A stretch of 64,000 bases of DNA from Mucilaginibacter pineti (GTDB taxonomy: Bacteria > Bacteroidota > Bacteroidia > Sphingobacteriales > Sphingobacteriaceae), in assembly GCF_900101875.1 (NCBI RefSeq), contig NZ_FNAI01000003.1, positions 372,001 to 436,000 on the forward strand. Direction: 5' to 3'. The translations under genes and the position numbers were made by a program. The notes under the pieces were generated by a model. The model ran no database searches. It had not been told where the DNA came from and saw only the letters and a list, made by a program, of their open reading frames with translations. Shown here piece by piece: positions 36,598-46,646 of this stretch. The first letter of the stretch is position 1, and every line of letters begins with the position of its first letter.

Positions 36598-39500
36598 ATG
36601 TATTACAATTCTACGCTTTATGCAAGTAGGTTATGGCCTGCTTATGCCCCATTTATTTTAAAAAGAGTTAGTTTTTTTATGAAAGTTAATGCGATCATAT
36701 GGATAAGCCTGCTGTTTGCTGTGAGCAGTATAAATGCCTCAACGGTAAGGGCCCAAACATTATCGGAGGTTAAAGTATCCTTTGGTTTGTCGCAGGCCGA
36801 CCTCCAAACAGCTTTCACAAAAATTGAAAGTCAATCCGACTTTAGGTTTGCTTTCCGTAAAAGCGAAATCAGTTCAGCAAAAAACATCAGCCTTAGTCCG
36901 CAAACACGCAGCGTACAGGAGGTGCTTGATGCGTTATTGCAAGGTACAGGCCTCGCTTACAAACAAACCAATAACAGTATTATTATTTTTAAGAACGACC
37001 AGCAAAAAACTGAAAAGGAGGCCGGCATTGAACCGGTAAGCGGTACCGTGCGGGATGAAAGTGGCGAACCGCTGCCGGGAGTTTCTATCAAGGTAAAAGG
37101 AAAATCAACAGGCACAATTACCGATCTGAATGGCGCGTTTACTATTCAGGCATCGCAAAATGATGTGCTGGTATTTAGTTTTATCGGCTTTACCACCATT
37201 GAAAAAGCAGTAAATGGCACACAGGCGATAGACGTTACTATGAAGACAGGTGTAGGTACACTTGATGCTGTAGTAATCATTGGATATGGTACTACAACTA
37301 AAAGAAACAACACAGGTTCTGTTTCCTCTTTAACTGCTAAGGATATAGGATCACAGCCGGTTACAGATCCTTTGGCTGCATTACAGGGTAGGGTAGCCGG
37401 TTTGGATATTTCGTCAGTAACGGGATACCCAGGTTCTGGCTATAATGTTCATCTGCGCGGGCAGAACTCTATTTCCGGCGGGAATGACCCCTTATATATT
37501 GTTGATGGTGTGCCCTTTATATCTACCAGCCTGAGCCAGTTTGATGGAGCCAATGGTAGCCAGAGCCCTTTAAGCAGCATTAATCCTGGTGATATAGAAC
37601 GGATAGACATATTAAAAGATGCCGACGCTACAGCCATTTATGGTTCACGTGGTGCCAATGGTGTTATATTAATTACTACCAAACAAGGTAAGGCTGGCAA
37701 GCCCGAGTTTAATTTTGATGTATACAGCGGGATATCTAAAGTTAACCATATGGTAGATATGCTTAACACTACGGATTACCTGGCTTTACGTAAAGAGGCT
37801 TTTGCCAACGACCAGGTAACACCAACGGTAGATAATGCGCCTGATTTGTTATCATGGGACCCAACACTCAATCAAAACTGGCAAAAAAAGCTGTTAGGAA
37901 GATCGGCCAATTTAACCCAGGTTTCGGCTTCAATAAGAGGTGGTAACGAGCAAACTAATTTTCTGATCAGCGGAACCTTACGAAATGAAAAGATCGTTCT
38001 TCCCGGCGACCTGGGTTATAAAAGAGGCGCGTTAAATTTATCACTCAATCACCAATCTGTTGATGGCAAGTTCAAAATAAACGCGTCCGTAAAATATACA
38101 TCCGACCAAAATAACACCATTGCTACCGATATAGCGCAGTATTACAACTTACCGCCAAACTATCCTGTTTATGATGCCAATGGCGACTATTACTGGTATG
38201 GTAACCAGCAAAATCCATTGGCTTTTCTGTCGCGCAGCAGCGATTCACAAACGCATACGTTGTTTGGGAATACGGCCATCAGTTATATGATCCTACCTGG
38301 TTTAAACATTAAAACTACTGCCGGTTTTACACAAATGGGCATTAAACAAACGCAAACCTATCCACAACCCAGCTTTAACCCTGCTACCTATTCCGGCAGT
38401 CAGGCTTATTATGGCAATAATGATCTGAGTTCGTATATCGTAGAGCCTCAGCTGGACTATACACGTAAAATTGGCAAGGGTACATTCAACGCACTTGTAG
38501 GTGGTACCTGGCAGCAAAGCGTAACTACCGGACAATCCCTTATTGGTAGTGGTTACGCAAGCGACGAGCAGTTGGAAGATGTACTTGCTGCCACATCAGT
38601 AACAGCCAGAACTTACAATTATGTAAAATACAGGTATACTTCCATATTCGGAAGGGTAACTTATAACTGGGACGAAAAGTATATTGTAAATGGAACTTTC
38701 CGTAGGGATGGTTCTTCGAGATTTGGCCCCAACAAGCGCTTTGGTAATTTTGGTGCCGTTGGCGCGGCCTGGTTATTCAGCAACGAATCTTTCATTAAGA
38801 ACACCCTCGGCTTTTTAAGTTTTGGGAAGTTAAGAGGAAGCTTTGGCGTGGTGGGTAATGATCAGATTGGTGATTACCAATACCTGGATAGCTGGTCGCC
38901 GGCAAGTTTTCCTTACGGCGGATCAGGTACTTTATATCCAAGCCGTTTTCCAAACCCCAATTACAGCTGGGAAGTGAACAGGAAAATAGAAGGTGGTTTA
39001 GATCTTGGTTTCCTGAACGACAGGATATTACTCACCGTGAATTACTACCGTAACCGTTCGGATAATCAGTTGGTAGGCTACACATTGTCCTCACAGTCGG
39101 GCTTTACCAGCTACACTGCTAATTTGCCTGCACTGGTTCAAAACACCGGCTGGGAATTTGAGTTGAATACCACCAACGTTCAACAAAAAAACTTCAACTG
39201 GAATACTTCATTTAACATGACTTTTGCGCGTACAAAGTTGCTGGCCTATCCTGATCTGGCTAATTCGGCGGATGCAGAGAAATACGTGATCGGTCAGCCA
39301 TTGAACATTGTACGGGGCTATGATTTTACAGGCCTGAACCCGCAAACCGGCGTGCCGCAATTTAAGGATCTTAATAATAACGGTGTAATTGATGATCCCG
39401 ATCTGGTTACGCTGGGCAGCACTACCCCTAACTTTTATGGTGGTATTCAAAATAGTTTTACTTATAACAGCTTTAGCTTCAACTTCTTCTTCCAGTTTGT

Positions 39501-39909
39501 GAAACAAAAAGGCCCGGGACTTAATTACGGCTACTTGTCCTATCCTAATGGTATATTACAAAACTCGGAGGCAGGTGTTTTAAACCGATGGAAACAACCG
39601 GGTGATCCAAGTAACATTCCCGGAGCTACGGCAACAGCAGGAACAGATACTTATACGGCTTACCAGGATGGTTACCGTTTGTCGAGTGCTAACTGGGTCG
39701 ATGCATCTTTCATCCGTTTAAAAAACGTATCGTTAAAGTACAATTTTGCTAACCTGGTTAAAAGTCTTAAACTAAAAAACCTGTCGGTTTATGTACAGGG
39801 CCAAAACCTGTTCACCATAACCAAATATAAAGGGTTCGACCCTGAAACAAAAGGATCTGCATTGCCTCCTTTAAGTGTATATACAGCTGGTTTACAGGCT
39901 ACATTTTAA
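36598..39909 (+). CDS. SusC/RagA TonB-dependent transporter with STN domain
   Basis: A 1103-residue protein. Order: signal region (hydrophobic stretch near residues 30-48, ending near TVRAQ), an STN domain (about 60-115; LQTAFTKIESQSDFRFAFRKSEI), a carboxypeptidase-regulatory-like domain (about 140-220), the SusC signature VIIGYGTTTKRN, a plug with YIVDGVPFIS and DILKDADATAIYGSRG, and a large barrel ending in Phe. The STN domain marks a transducer that signals to FecR. An alternative start is the Met at 36679 (MKVNAI), which fits a signal peptide better; the upstream ATG is kept as the longer form. Confidence 0.92.
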   Translation: MYYNSTLYASRLWPAYAPFILKRVSFFMKVNAIIWISLLFAVSSINASTVRAQTLSEVKVSFGLSQADLQTAFTKIESQSDFRFAFRKSEISSAKNISLSPQTRSVQEVLDALLQGTGLAYKQTNNSIIIFKNDQQKTEKEAGIEPVSGTVRDESGEPLPGVSIKVKGKSTGTITDLNGAFTIQASQNDVLVFSFIGFTTIEKAVNGTQAIDVTMKTGVGTLDAVVIIGYGTTTKRNNTGSVSSLTAKDIGSQPVTDPLAALQGRVAGLDISSVTGYPGSGYNVHLRGQNSISGGNDPLYIVDGVPFISTSLSQFDGANGSQSPLSSINPGDIERIDILKDADATAIYGSRGANGVILITTKQGKAGKPEFNFDVYSGISKVNHMVDMLNTTDYLALRKEAFANDQVTPTVDNAPDLLSWDPTLNQNWQKKLLGRSANLTQVSASIRGGNEQTNFLISGTLRNEKIVLPGDLGYKRGALNLSLNHQSVDGKFKINASVKYTSDQNNTIATDIAQYYNLPPNYPVYDANGDYYWYGNQQNPLAFLSRSSDSQTHTLFGNTAISYMILPGLNIKTTAGFTQMGIKQTQTYPQPSFNPATYSGSQAYYGNNDLSSYIVEPQLDYTRKIGKGTFNALVGGTWQQSVTTGQSLIGSGYASDEQLEDVLAATSVTARTYNYVKYRYTSIFGRVTYNWDEKYIVNGTFRRDGSSRFGPNKRFGNFGAVGAAWLFSNESFIKNTLGFLSFGKLRGSFGVVGNDQIGDYQYLDSWSPASFPYGGSGTLYPSRFPNPNYSWEVNRKIEGGLDLGFLNDRILLTVNYYRNRSDNQLVGYTLSSQSGFTSYTANLPALVQNTGWEFELNTTNVQQKNFNWNTSFNMTFARTKLLAYPDLANSADAEKYVIGQPLNIVRGYDFTGLNPQTGVPQFKDLNNNGVIDDPDLVTLGSTTPNFYGGIQNSFTYNSFSFNFFFQFVKQKGPGLNYGYLSYPNGILQNSEAGVLNRWKQPGDPSNIPGATATAGTDTYTAYQDGYRLSSANWVDASFIRLKNVSLKYNFANLVKSLKLKNLSVYVQGQNLFTITKYKGFDPETKGSALPPLSVYTAGLQATF

Positions 39910-39927
39910 CCTCCAAAAATTAAAACA

Positions 39928-41376
39928 ATGAAAGCATTATATTATATCATAGGAGTTGTGCTGTTAAGCTCAACGGTATCCTGCAATAAGTATGTAGATA
40001 TAGAAAATCCTAAAGATCAGCTGGTTAGTTCAAGTGTTTTTGTGAGCGATGCCACCGCTACTGCCGCAATGGTGGGTGTTTACAGCGATATGAACGCGTA
40101 TAACTACCAGTTTGCCAACGTGCTCACCACATTTATGGGTGCCATGAGCGCCGATGAGTTTGCTTACGCTGCAACGTTCGCAAGTTTTGATGAGTTTAAA
40201 AACAATGCGATATCACCCGATAATACTTATGTGGGCATATTATGGTCGCAGCCTTACGATTTTATATATCGTTCAAACGCCATCATCAAAGGTGTTACGG
40301 CATCAACTACTTTATCGGCCGCCACTAAAAATCAACTCCTGGGCGAAGCACATTTTGTACGTGCGTTTTGTCACTTTTACCTTACCAATATGTTTGGTGA
40401 TGTACCGCTGATCCTGACTGCTGATGTACCATCGAACAGCAATTTAAAAAGAACTCCTAAGGCCGATGTTTATGCCGCTGTGATAGCCGATTTGGTTGAA
40501 GCTAAAAAGTTATTGATAAACGCTTATCCTGGTAATCAGGAACGGACCCGTCCTAATAAAACAGCGGCTACGCTTTTGCTGGCCAGAGCTTATTTATATA
40601 CCGGAAATAATGGGCAGGCCGAAACAGAGGCTACTGAAGTTATCAATAACGCAGATTACAGCCTGCTGAAAAACCCGGATCAGACTAATGCGGCCAGCAT
40701 GAGCAAAGCTTTTCTGAAAAATAGCAGCGAAGCCGTTTGGCAACTGCAGGTGGTTAATACCTTAGGTGGCCGCAACACCTGGGAAGGTAATCTGATGGTG
40801 CCCGCGTCTACCCCGTATTACCGGTTAACTACGGGTCCAAATGGGTTAGCCAATGCCTTTGAGGCCGGCGACAGGCGCTATGCCAACTGGGTTGGTAGTT
40901 ATACTAATACCGCCACTCCGCCGGTTACTTATTATTATCCGTTTAAGTACAAAGTGAGGGTAGGCGCAAGCGGTGCGGCGGCTACCGAATACTCCATGGT
41001 GCTGCGCTTTGCGGAAGCTTACCTTATCCGCGGAGAGGCCCGGATACAGCAATCCAAGTTAAGCGATGGTAAAGACGATCTGAATGTGATCCGTGATCGT
41101 GCCGGTTTGACTGCATTAAGTACACCCGCATCCATCGCAGTTGGTATGACAATGGTTGAGCAAGAACGCCGGGTAGAGCTTTTTGCAGAATGGGGACACC
41201 GCTGGTTCGACTTAAAACGCTGGAAAAGCGTTACAGGTGCCGGCGATAAAAGCCGTGCTGATGATGTACTGCCTTTAATCAAAACTAACTGGAAATCTAC
41301 AGCAGCGTTGTTCCCTATTCCAACAGAGGCCATGCGTACCAATCCCAATATGGTTCAAAATCCAGGTTATAATTAA
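39928..41376 (+). CDS. RagB/SusD-family lipoprotein
   Basis: A 482-residue outer-membrane lipoprotein with lipobox SSTVSC (Cys19) and SusD features: TPR-like N-terminal helices, LLGEAHFVRAFCHFYLTNMFGDVPL, LRFAEAYLIRGEARIQQ and the ending LFPIPTEAMRTNPNMVQNPGY. It pairs with the SusC 18 bases upstream. Shorter than the SusD at 5.9-7.5 kb and not its close copy. Confidence 0.93.
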   Translation: MKALYYIIGVVLLSSTVSCNKYVDIENPKDQLVSSSVFVSDATATAAMVGVYSDMNAYNYQFANVLTTFMGAMSADEFAYAATFASFDEFKNNAISPDNTYVGILWSQPYDFIYRSNAIIKGVTASTTLSAATKNQLLGEAHFVRAFCHFYLTNMFGDVPLILTADVPSNSNLKRTPKADVYAAVIADLVEAKKLLINAYPGNQERTRPNKTAATLLLARAYLYTGNNGQAETEATEVINNADYSLLKNPDQTNAASMSKAFLKNSSEAVWQLQVVNTLGGRNTWEGNLMVPASTPYYRLTTGPNGLANAFEAGDRRYANWVGSYTNTATPPVTYYYPFKYKVRVGASGAAATEYSMVLRFAEAYLIRGEARIQQSKLSDGKDDLNVIRDRAGLTALSTPASIAVGMTMVEQERRVELFAEWGHRWFDLKRWKSVTGAGDKSRADDVLPLIKTNWKSTAALFPIPTEAMRTNPNMVQNPGYN

Positions 41377-41386
41377 ATTAAATCTC

Positions 41387-43303
41387 ATGACCAGATCATT
41401 TTATATAATATGCCTGTTTGTGCTCGGTTTCGGCCGGGCACAAGCCCAGGTATTAATAATCCAGCCCGATAAGCCGCAGCGGGGAATGCCGGTGACTATA
41501 ACCTATCATACCAATGCTCCCGGAGCCAAAATCAGTAAAGATGCGGCGGCTGTTAACATCGTGTTCACCTATTCTACCTTTTACGAATTACCTTGGAAAA
41601 TGCCCATGAAAAAAAATGGGGACGACTGGGTAGCCACATTTGTGCCGCAGCGCTATGCAACCTTTGCCACCTTTTATCTGCAAAGCGGGGATATTGTAGA
41701 GAAACCTGCCGACAGGCACTTTTCGATAGCCGTATATAATGGGGATAAACGGGTAAAGAGCGGGTTATTGCATGAATCTTACAGCTTATCAGCACAAATG
41801 CCCAAAGCTGCTGATCTGCAAGCCCTGAAGCAAGACCTTCAGGAGCAGGAACTTAAAAACTACCCCAATAATTATGAGGCGAAGGTGGCTTTGCTGCAAA
41901 CCAAAATACTGCGTGCCAAAACCGCCCCGGAAAAGCTGAAGTACCGTAATGAGGTCCGAAAGGTTATTGCTGCAAAGCTTGAAGAAAATCCAACTTTTGG
42001 CGGCAATATTAACCTGGTTACCATGGGGTACCTTATGATCGGCGAAAAAACAAGGGTGGATTCGGTGCGTCAGGTTATTATGAACCGTTTTCCAAATGCC
42101 GATGTATCCATAGATCGAAGGGCATCAATTATCGCGCAAGACAAAGACAGTATCGGACGGACCGCTAAATTGGAAAAATTACTTAAAAAAGGTGAAAGGC
42201 CCGGTGAGGAAGGTTCAACAAGTATACATCAAATGCTGTTTGAACATTATGCTTTGATCAAAGATTCGGTAAAAGCTTTAAGGCATGCAGCTAAGCTGGT
42301 TGCAAAAACCAATCCATATACACCCGAAACTTTAAAGGATATTGCCGCCAAACTAACCGAATATAAGGTTGCACCCGCGGCTGCTATCAATTATGCCCAA
42401 AAGTCATTAACAATGGCTGTTCAATGGCCGGTAGGTATCATCAGGTATTTCCCCGAGTACGGCTATATACCATCATTTGTAGCAGATAGCACAAGGGCGC
42501 AGGCTGTTGCCGATGCTAAGTGCACGTTAGTATCTATCATAGCTTTAAATAAATTATATCAAGGCGACCAAAAGGCTGCTTTAAGCGCTGCTGCCCGGGC
42601 CATGACTTATGCAGATAGCAGGGAAGGGCTGCTTAACGTAGCATCCGTTTATCAACAAACCAATAATAATCAAAAGGCGTTTGATGCTTTATGGAAACTG
42701 CTTTTAAAGAATCCGACAGATACTGTTGTGCTCAGGACAGCAAAAAACAACTTTTTAAAGTTTAATAATTCTGAAACGGAATTTGCTACCAAGGTAGATG
42801 AGCTGGCCGCTTTGGAAACAGCACAGCTAACGGCCAAACTTAAAAAAGAGCTTATGAATAAGCCCCATCCGGATCTATCTGGTCTTGTAGATCTGGATGG
42901 CAACGCAATAGCACCCGAAATAATGAAAGGTAAAATTGTAGTGCTCGACTTTTGGGCAACGTGGTGTGTGCCCTGCATGCAGGAGCTGCCTTACCTGCAC
43001 AAGGTGTATGAAAAATATAAAGATAACCCCAAGGTGATATTTATGGTGGTAAACAGCGGATCAAACAATACTCTTGCAGATGCGCAACAATGGGCAAAGA
43101 AAAATCAACAATACACCTTCCCAATATACTATAACAAAGACAAAGATATTGGCGAAAAGGTTGGTTTTACAGTAATTCCAACCATTGCAGTGTTAGATCA
43201 GGACGGTTTAATGCAATACAGAACTATCGGCTTTGAAGGAGAAATATTAGAGAAAAAGCTCTCAGTTGAGATCGATATACTCTTACAGAAAAAAAAGAGC
43301 TAA
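41387..43303 (+). CDS. Exported protein with C-terminal TlpA-type thioredoxin domain
   Basis: A 638-residue protein with a signal peptide (ending AQAQ). An N-terminal beta-sandwich-like region (about 20-130) precedes a helical/TPR-like middle (about 150-470) and a thioredoxin domain with WCVPC (Cys527, Cys530), preceded by VVLDFWATWC. TlpA-like proteins reduce disulfides or act in thiol chemistry outside the cytoplasm. It starts 10 bases after susD and so belongs to the same operon; a role in processing a thiol- or disulfide-containing imported ligand is possible but unproven. Confidence 0.85.
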   Translation: MTRSFYIICLFVLGFGRAQAQVLIIQPDKPQRGMPVTITYHTNAPGAKISKDAAAVNIVFTYSTFYELPWKMPMKKNGDDWVATFVPQRYATFATFYLQSGDIVEKPADRHFSIAVYNGDKRVKSGLLHESYSLSAQMPKAADLQALKQDLQEQELKNYPNNYEAKVALLQTKILRAKTAPEKLKYRNEVRKVIAAKLEENPTFGGNINLVTMGYLMIGEKTRVDSVRQVIMNRFPNADVSIDRRASIIAQDKDSIGRTAKLEKLLKKGERPGEEGSTSIHQMLFEHYALIKDSVKALRHAAKLVAKTNPYTPETLKDIAAKLTEYKVAPAAAINYAQKSLTMAVQWPVGIIRYFPEYGYIPSFVADSTRAQAVADAKCTLVSIIALNKLYQGDQKAALSAAARAMTYADSREGLLNVASVYQQTNNNQKAFDALWKLLLKNPTDTVVLRTAKNNFLKFNNSETEFATKVDELAALETAQLTAKLKKELMNKPHPDLSGLVDLDGNAIAPEIMKGKIVVLDFWATWCVPCMQELPYLHKVYEKYKDNPKVIFMVVNSGSNNTLADAQQWAKKNQQYTFPIYYNKDKDIGEKVGFTVIPTIAVLDQDGLMQYRTIGFEGEILEKKLSVEIDILLQKKKS

Positions 43304-43395
43304 TTATGCGATCAGCGGAGGGGTATTTGGGGAGCTAATATGCTAAAAATTTTTAAATGAAAATTCAGCTAAAATTAAAGCCCGTATGTATTTTT

Positions 43396-43431
43396 AAAGC
43401 CTCATTGAGCGTTTAGCTTAATGGGGCTTTT
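43396..43431 (+). terminator. Intrinsic terminator after the TlpA-type gene
   Basis: AAAGCCTCATT pairs with AATGGGGCTTT (one G-T pair) around a 13-base loop and is followed by T-rich sequence. It lies about 90 bases after the stop and closes the susC-susD-tlpA operon. Confidence 0.7.
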
Positions 43432-43468
43432 CAATTTATTGCTTTAACCTATTGAATTTATCTTAGGT

Positions 43469-43912
43469 TTGTTTTATGCTTTTAAAATCAGTAAAGTAAA
43501 TCTAAGCCATGTACTAAAAAGAGAGAATAATAATTTTGATCTCATTAGGCTCATTTGTTCTTTATCTGTAATAGTATTTCACGCATATTATCTTTTTAAA
43601 TCCGACCAAAGGGACACAAACCCACTTCAACAAGTCAGACAGGCTTCTGGCAGTTTGGCTGTATATGTATTTTTCTATCTAAGTGGGGTTTTTATAACTG
43701 CAAGCTTTATAAATTCAAATGCGTTCAAGTTTATTGTAATGCGGCTTTTAAGGATTTGGCCCGCATTAATCGTTTGCCTGTTGTTTACTATTTTCTTTGT
43801 TGGCCCTATCGTTTCCAGCTATACACTAAGACAATACTTTTTGGAAAAATCTACATGGGATTATTTGCTGCATGGCATTTTGTTATACCACTTACGATTT
43901 GAATTGCCAGGG
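43469..43912 (+). pseudogene. Truncated acyltransferase-3 gene
   Basis: The frame starts with a TTG and spells the beginning of an acyltransferase-3 membrane protein: NNFDLIRLICSLSVIVFHAYYLF (the catalytic His region), VYVFFYLSGVFITASF, VMRLLRIWPALIVCLL and DYLLHGILLYHLRFELPG. At this point family members continue with an NGSLWTL segment; here the frame instead enters unrelated sequence (to 44095). About two thirds of the protein is missing, and no ATG is present in frame at the beginning. It should be inactive. Confidence 0.75.
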
Positions 43913-44225
43913 CCGCTACGGCAGGCTATTACGTTGCACTATGCGTTACGCACCGGGTTTCATTTCGCAGCTAGCCATGCTGCCGCACACAGGCAAATAT
44001 TCGTTTCTCCGCGTGCCTATATCTTAGCCGCACATAAAATAGCCACAACACCACATCTACAAGTTAGCGACACGGGAAAACAGTCAAGAGTATAATAAAA
44101 CCGCATCTATCGCCGCGGCTCTTGACAATTTTCCTATTCTGCGCTTTGGTTGTTTAAGCGGTGATGTGGCAGATGTGTGCCGATGAACAAATTACCAAAC
44201 TACATTCAGTATATTGCAGAGAGCA
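43913..44225. other. Unassigned sequence after the truncated acyltransferase
   Basis: About 310 bases, slightly richer in GC than the flanks. The acyltransferase frame runs on to 44095 without recognisable residues. Another forward frame (about 44050-44168) reads YNKTASIAAALDNFPILRFG before a stop and looks coding-like, but I cannot name it. This is probably the junction of a deletion or insertion. Confidence 0.4.
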
Positions 44226-45257
44226 TCAGAGATCTACGGGTATATTAATAACCAATGCTGTTTGATCATTATTAGCATATTTTATTTTTTTTGAAACTAT
44301 TTTGGATGGCTTTTCTATCAATAAATAAAATATGTAACCGGTTAATATTGCAACAATAATTTCAACTAAGAGAGCTACTAACTCATTTAGTAAAGGTTTT
44401 ATAAATAATCTTTTCAATAGGCCAGCGGTTATGATCTGTATCAGGCTATGTGTTAAATAAAGCGAATAAGAAATTTTCCCTAAAAAGAAAAGCGGTTTTA
44501 TTTCAATTGTAAAGGTTAATATAATAATAGATGTTATAAAAAGGATAACGAACAATAACACACCAAATTTAATTAAGATAAAAGCTAATAAGATTAATGG
44601 TACAAGGTAATTTACTACACTTCCCTTTTTTAAAAGAGATACAAGAGATATGCCTAATGAAAAAATAGGAGCATAGGTAAAAACTAAATAATAACTATTG
44701 GAGATTGGAATTAAACATGTTAAACTAAATAATATTAAAAAAGACATTTTATAAAGCGAGCTGTTATTAAGAAAATAAATTAAACCAATAAGCAGGTAAA
44801 ATTGAAATTCAATGCAAAGTGTCCAAAAAACATGGTTATAAAATGGATACTTTGTGAACGGTACTATATAAAAAATATGGGCTAAAAACTGTTCGGGGAT
44901 AAAAGGTATGCTTTGTCCCTTAAAGGATGGGAGCATTGATAAGCATTTAAAAACAACTATAGTAAGAATAATGGTGATAAAATATGAAGGATCTATTCTT
45001 ATACTTCGTTTAACTAAAAATCTAAAAAATTGATTTGTTTTATAATTTTCTGCATTCATTGAGAAAATTATTATAAAACCACTTATTAAAAAGAAAACCT
45101 GTACTCCGTTTTGCCCTGCATTAAAAATCTGTGCCAGCATCGGATAATTTTTAATGCCTGAACCGAAGTGACACAAAACTACACTTATAGCAGCTATTCC
45201 TCTCAAATATTGAACACCTAATATTGTTTTGGTTTTGGTATCATCCACATTTATCAT
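44226..45257 (-). CDS. Acyltransferase-3 family membrane protein
   Basis: A 343-residue protein with ten or so membrane segments: ILGVQYLRGIAAISVVLCHF (catalytic His in the first helix), GVQVFFLISGFIIIF, FFRFLVKRSIRIDPSYFITI, FWTLCIEFQFYL, and a C-terminal RxxxKP-like end. Such proteins move acyl groups (often acetyl) onto surface glycans. It is complete, very AT-rich and on the reverse strand, unlike the neighbouring glycan cluster, so it may have been acquired separately. Its substrate is likely an exported polysaccharide. Confidence 0.87.
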   Translation of the reverse strand: MINVDDTKTKTILGVQYLRGIAAISVVLCHFGSGIKNYPMLAQIFNAGQNGVQVFFLISGFIIIFSMNAENYKTNQFFRFLVKRSIRIDPSYFITIILTIVVFKCLSMLPSFKGQSIPFIPEQFLAHIFYIVPFTKYPFYNHVFWTLCIEFQFYLLIGLIYFLNNSSLYKMSFLILFSLTCLIPISNSYYLVFTYAPIFSLGISLVSLLKKGSVVNYLVPLILLAFILIKFGVLLFVILFITSIIILTFTIEIKPLFFLGKISYSLYLTHSLIQIITAGLLKRLFIKPLLNELVALLVEIIVAILTGYIFYLLIEKPSKIVSKKIKYANNDQTALVINIPVDL

Positions 45258-45491
45258 AGGTAAATGTAATTAATTATTCAATCTTTGTAAGAAATTGCTT
45301 TGGCTGTAAAATTCTTATTATTTACAATTCGGCTGTACGTTTTACGAGTCTTTTAATCTCATGTTTTTTTATTTTTATAGGTAGTTGTATAATTTGAAAA
45401 AATATGATTTTTAGAAAAAACCACGAAATGTAACTTCGCCACCTGTAAAAACGTTCAAAGGTACTTTTAGTTTATTTTATTCAATACCTGG

Positions 45492-46646
45492 ATGGCAAGA
45501 CTGATTCAGGTGATAATTTTGATATTATTGGTTCATCATTTAAAGAAGATTGACCTGCTAAGAGGCATAGCGATCATATTGGTGTTTTTGTTTCATTGCC
45601 ATCTTATACTTTTTGGAGCGAATGGATCGGGCATTTCAGATATGAATTACGCAGCGCCGGGCTTTAGTCTCAAAATGATTCTGATCAATTTTTCCCCTAC
45701 GGCTCTTGGCTGGACGGGGGTTCCCTTATTTTTTATTATTAGTGGTTTTTTGATACATCTTGGGTTCCTCAAGAATAATGAGTCTTTCAACAGCTTGACG
45801 TTTTTCAGTAAACGGTTTTGGCGAATTTATATAACTTATTGGTTTAGCTTGTGTGTATTTATCATAGCCAGGCATTTTCTGGTAAAAAACGCAGGAAAAG
45901 TAGATCTTACAGATTTGCTTTTGCATACCCTTACGTTGCATAACTTAAGTGACCGATATTTTTACAGCATCAATCCTGCCTATTGGAGCCTGGCAGTGGA
46001 AGTTCAGCTTTACCTTATTTACCCTTTGTTTTTGTATATCAGAAAGATAATCGGTATCAAAAAAAGTTTTATGCTGATTACAGGCGGTTCTATCTTATTG
46101 GTTGCACTTGGTATTCTATTTGCCGATTTCAATACCCTGTATATTTATAGCAAAAACACATTGCTTCTCTGGTATGTGTGGGTAGCAGGGGCGTATTATG
46201 CGGAGGTTATATTTTTGCCAGGTAAACAACTCATTTCAAAAAACAGCATATTGTATTTTTTAATTGCTTTTTTTATGCTGACGTTATCGGTTGGCTTTCA
46301 TTTCACCGCTCATTTTTCTTTTTACCTTGCAACGCTTGCCTGGATCATTTTTTTTGACTGGATACTGTATGCAAAGTCCATCAATGTAAATAACATCTTG
46401 TCGAAGTTTTTAATATCCACCGGGTTATGCAGCTATAGTTTCTACCTTATTCACCAACCTTTTTTAGAGCAGCTCCTTGGCGTATTCGGCTTGTGGTCGG
46501 GTAGTCGCTTGCATATTCTGTCAATAGTTCCTGCGTTTTTGTCTATACTATTTATCTCGTATATATTATACGCTACGATAGAAAAATCATCCATCCGTTT
46601 GGGATATAAATTACGGAAACGAAGGTTTTCTGAACCTAAGGAATAA
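45492..46646 (+). CDS. Acyltransferase-3 family membrane protein
   Basis: A 384-residue protein with about ten membrane helices: LKKIDLLRGIAIILVFLFHC (catalytic His), WTGVPLFFIISGFLIHLGF, FFSKRFWRIYITYWFSL, YWSLAVEVQLYLIYP and CSYSFYLIHQPFLEQL. It belongs to the same family as the reverse-strand neighbour but is not a close copy. A surface-glycan O-acetyltransferase role is plausible because the ABC ATPase and glycosyltransferase cluster begins 320 bases downstream. The start could lie a few codons further in, since MARLIQVIILILLVHH is unusual for the family. Confidence 0.87.
   Translation: MARLIQVIILILLVHHLKKIDLLRGIAIILVFLFHCHLILFGANGSGISDMNYAAPGFSLKMILINFSPTALGWTGVPLFFIISGFLIHLGFLKNNESFNSLTFFSKRFWRIYITYWFSLCVFIIARHFLVKNAGKVDLTDLLLHTLTLHNLSDRYFYSINPAYWSLAVEVQLYLIYPLFLYIRKIIGIKKSFMLITGGSILLVALGILFADFNTLYIYSKNTLLLWYVWVAGAYYAEVIFLPGKQLISKNSILYFLIAFFMLTLSVGFHFTAHFSFYLATLAWIIFFDWILYAKSINVNNILSKFLISTGLCSYSFYLIHQPFLEQLLGVFGLWSGSRLHILSIVPAFLSILFISYILYATIEKSSIRLGYKLRKRRFSEPKE

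Noticed and set aside
44050..44168. Short frame YNKTASIAAALDNFPILRFG
   Set aside because: Looks protein-like but has no start and no recognisable family; too little to annotate as a gene.
44226..46646. Transposon carrying the acyltransferases
   Set aside because: No transposase, inverted ends or target duplication could be seen, so only gene exchange in general is suggested.
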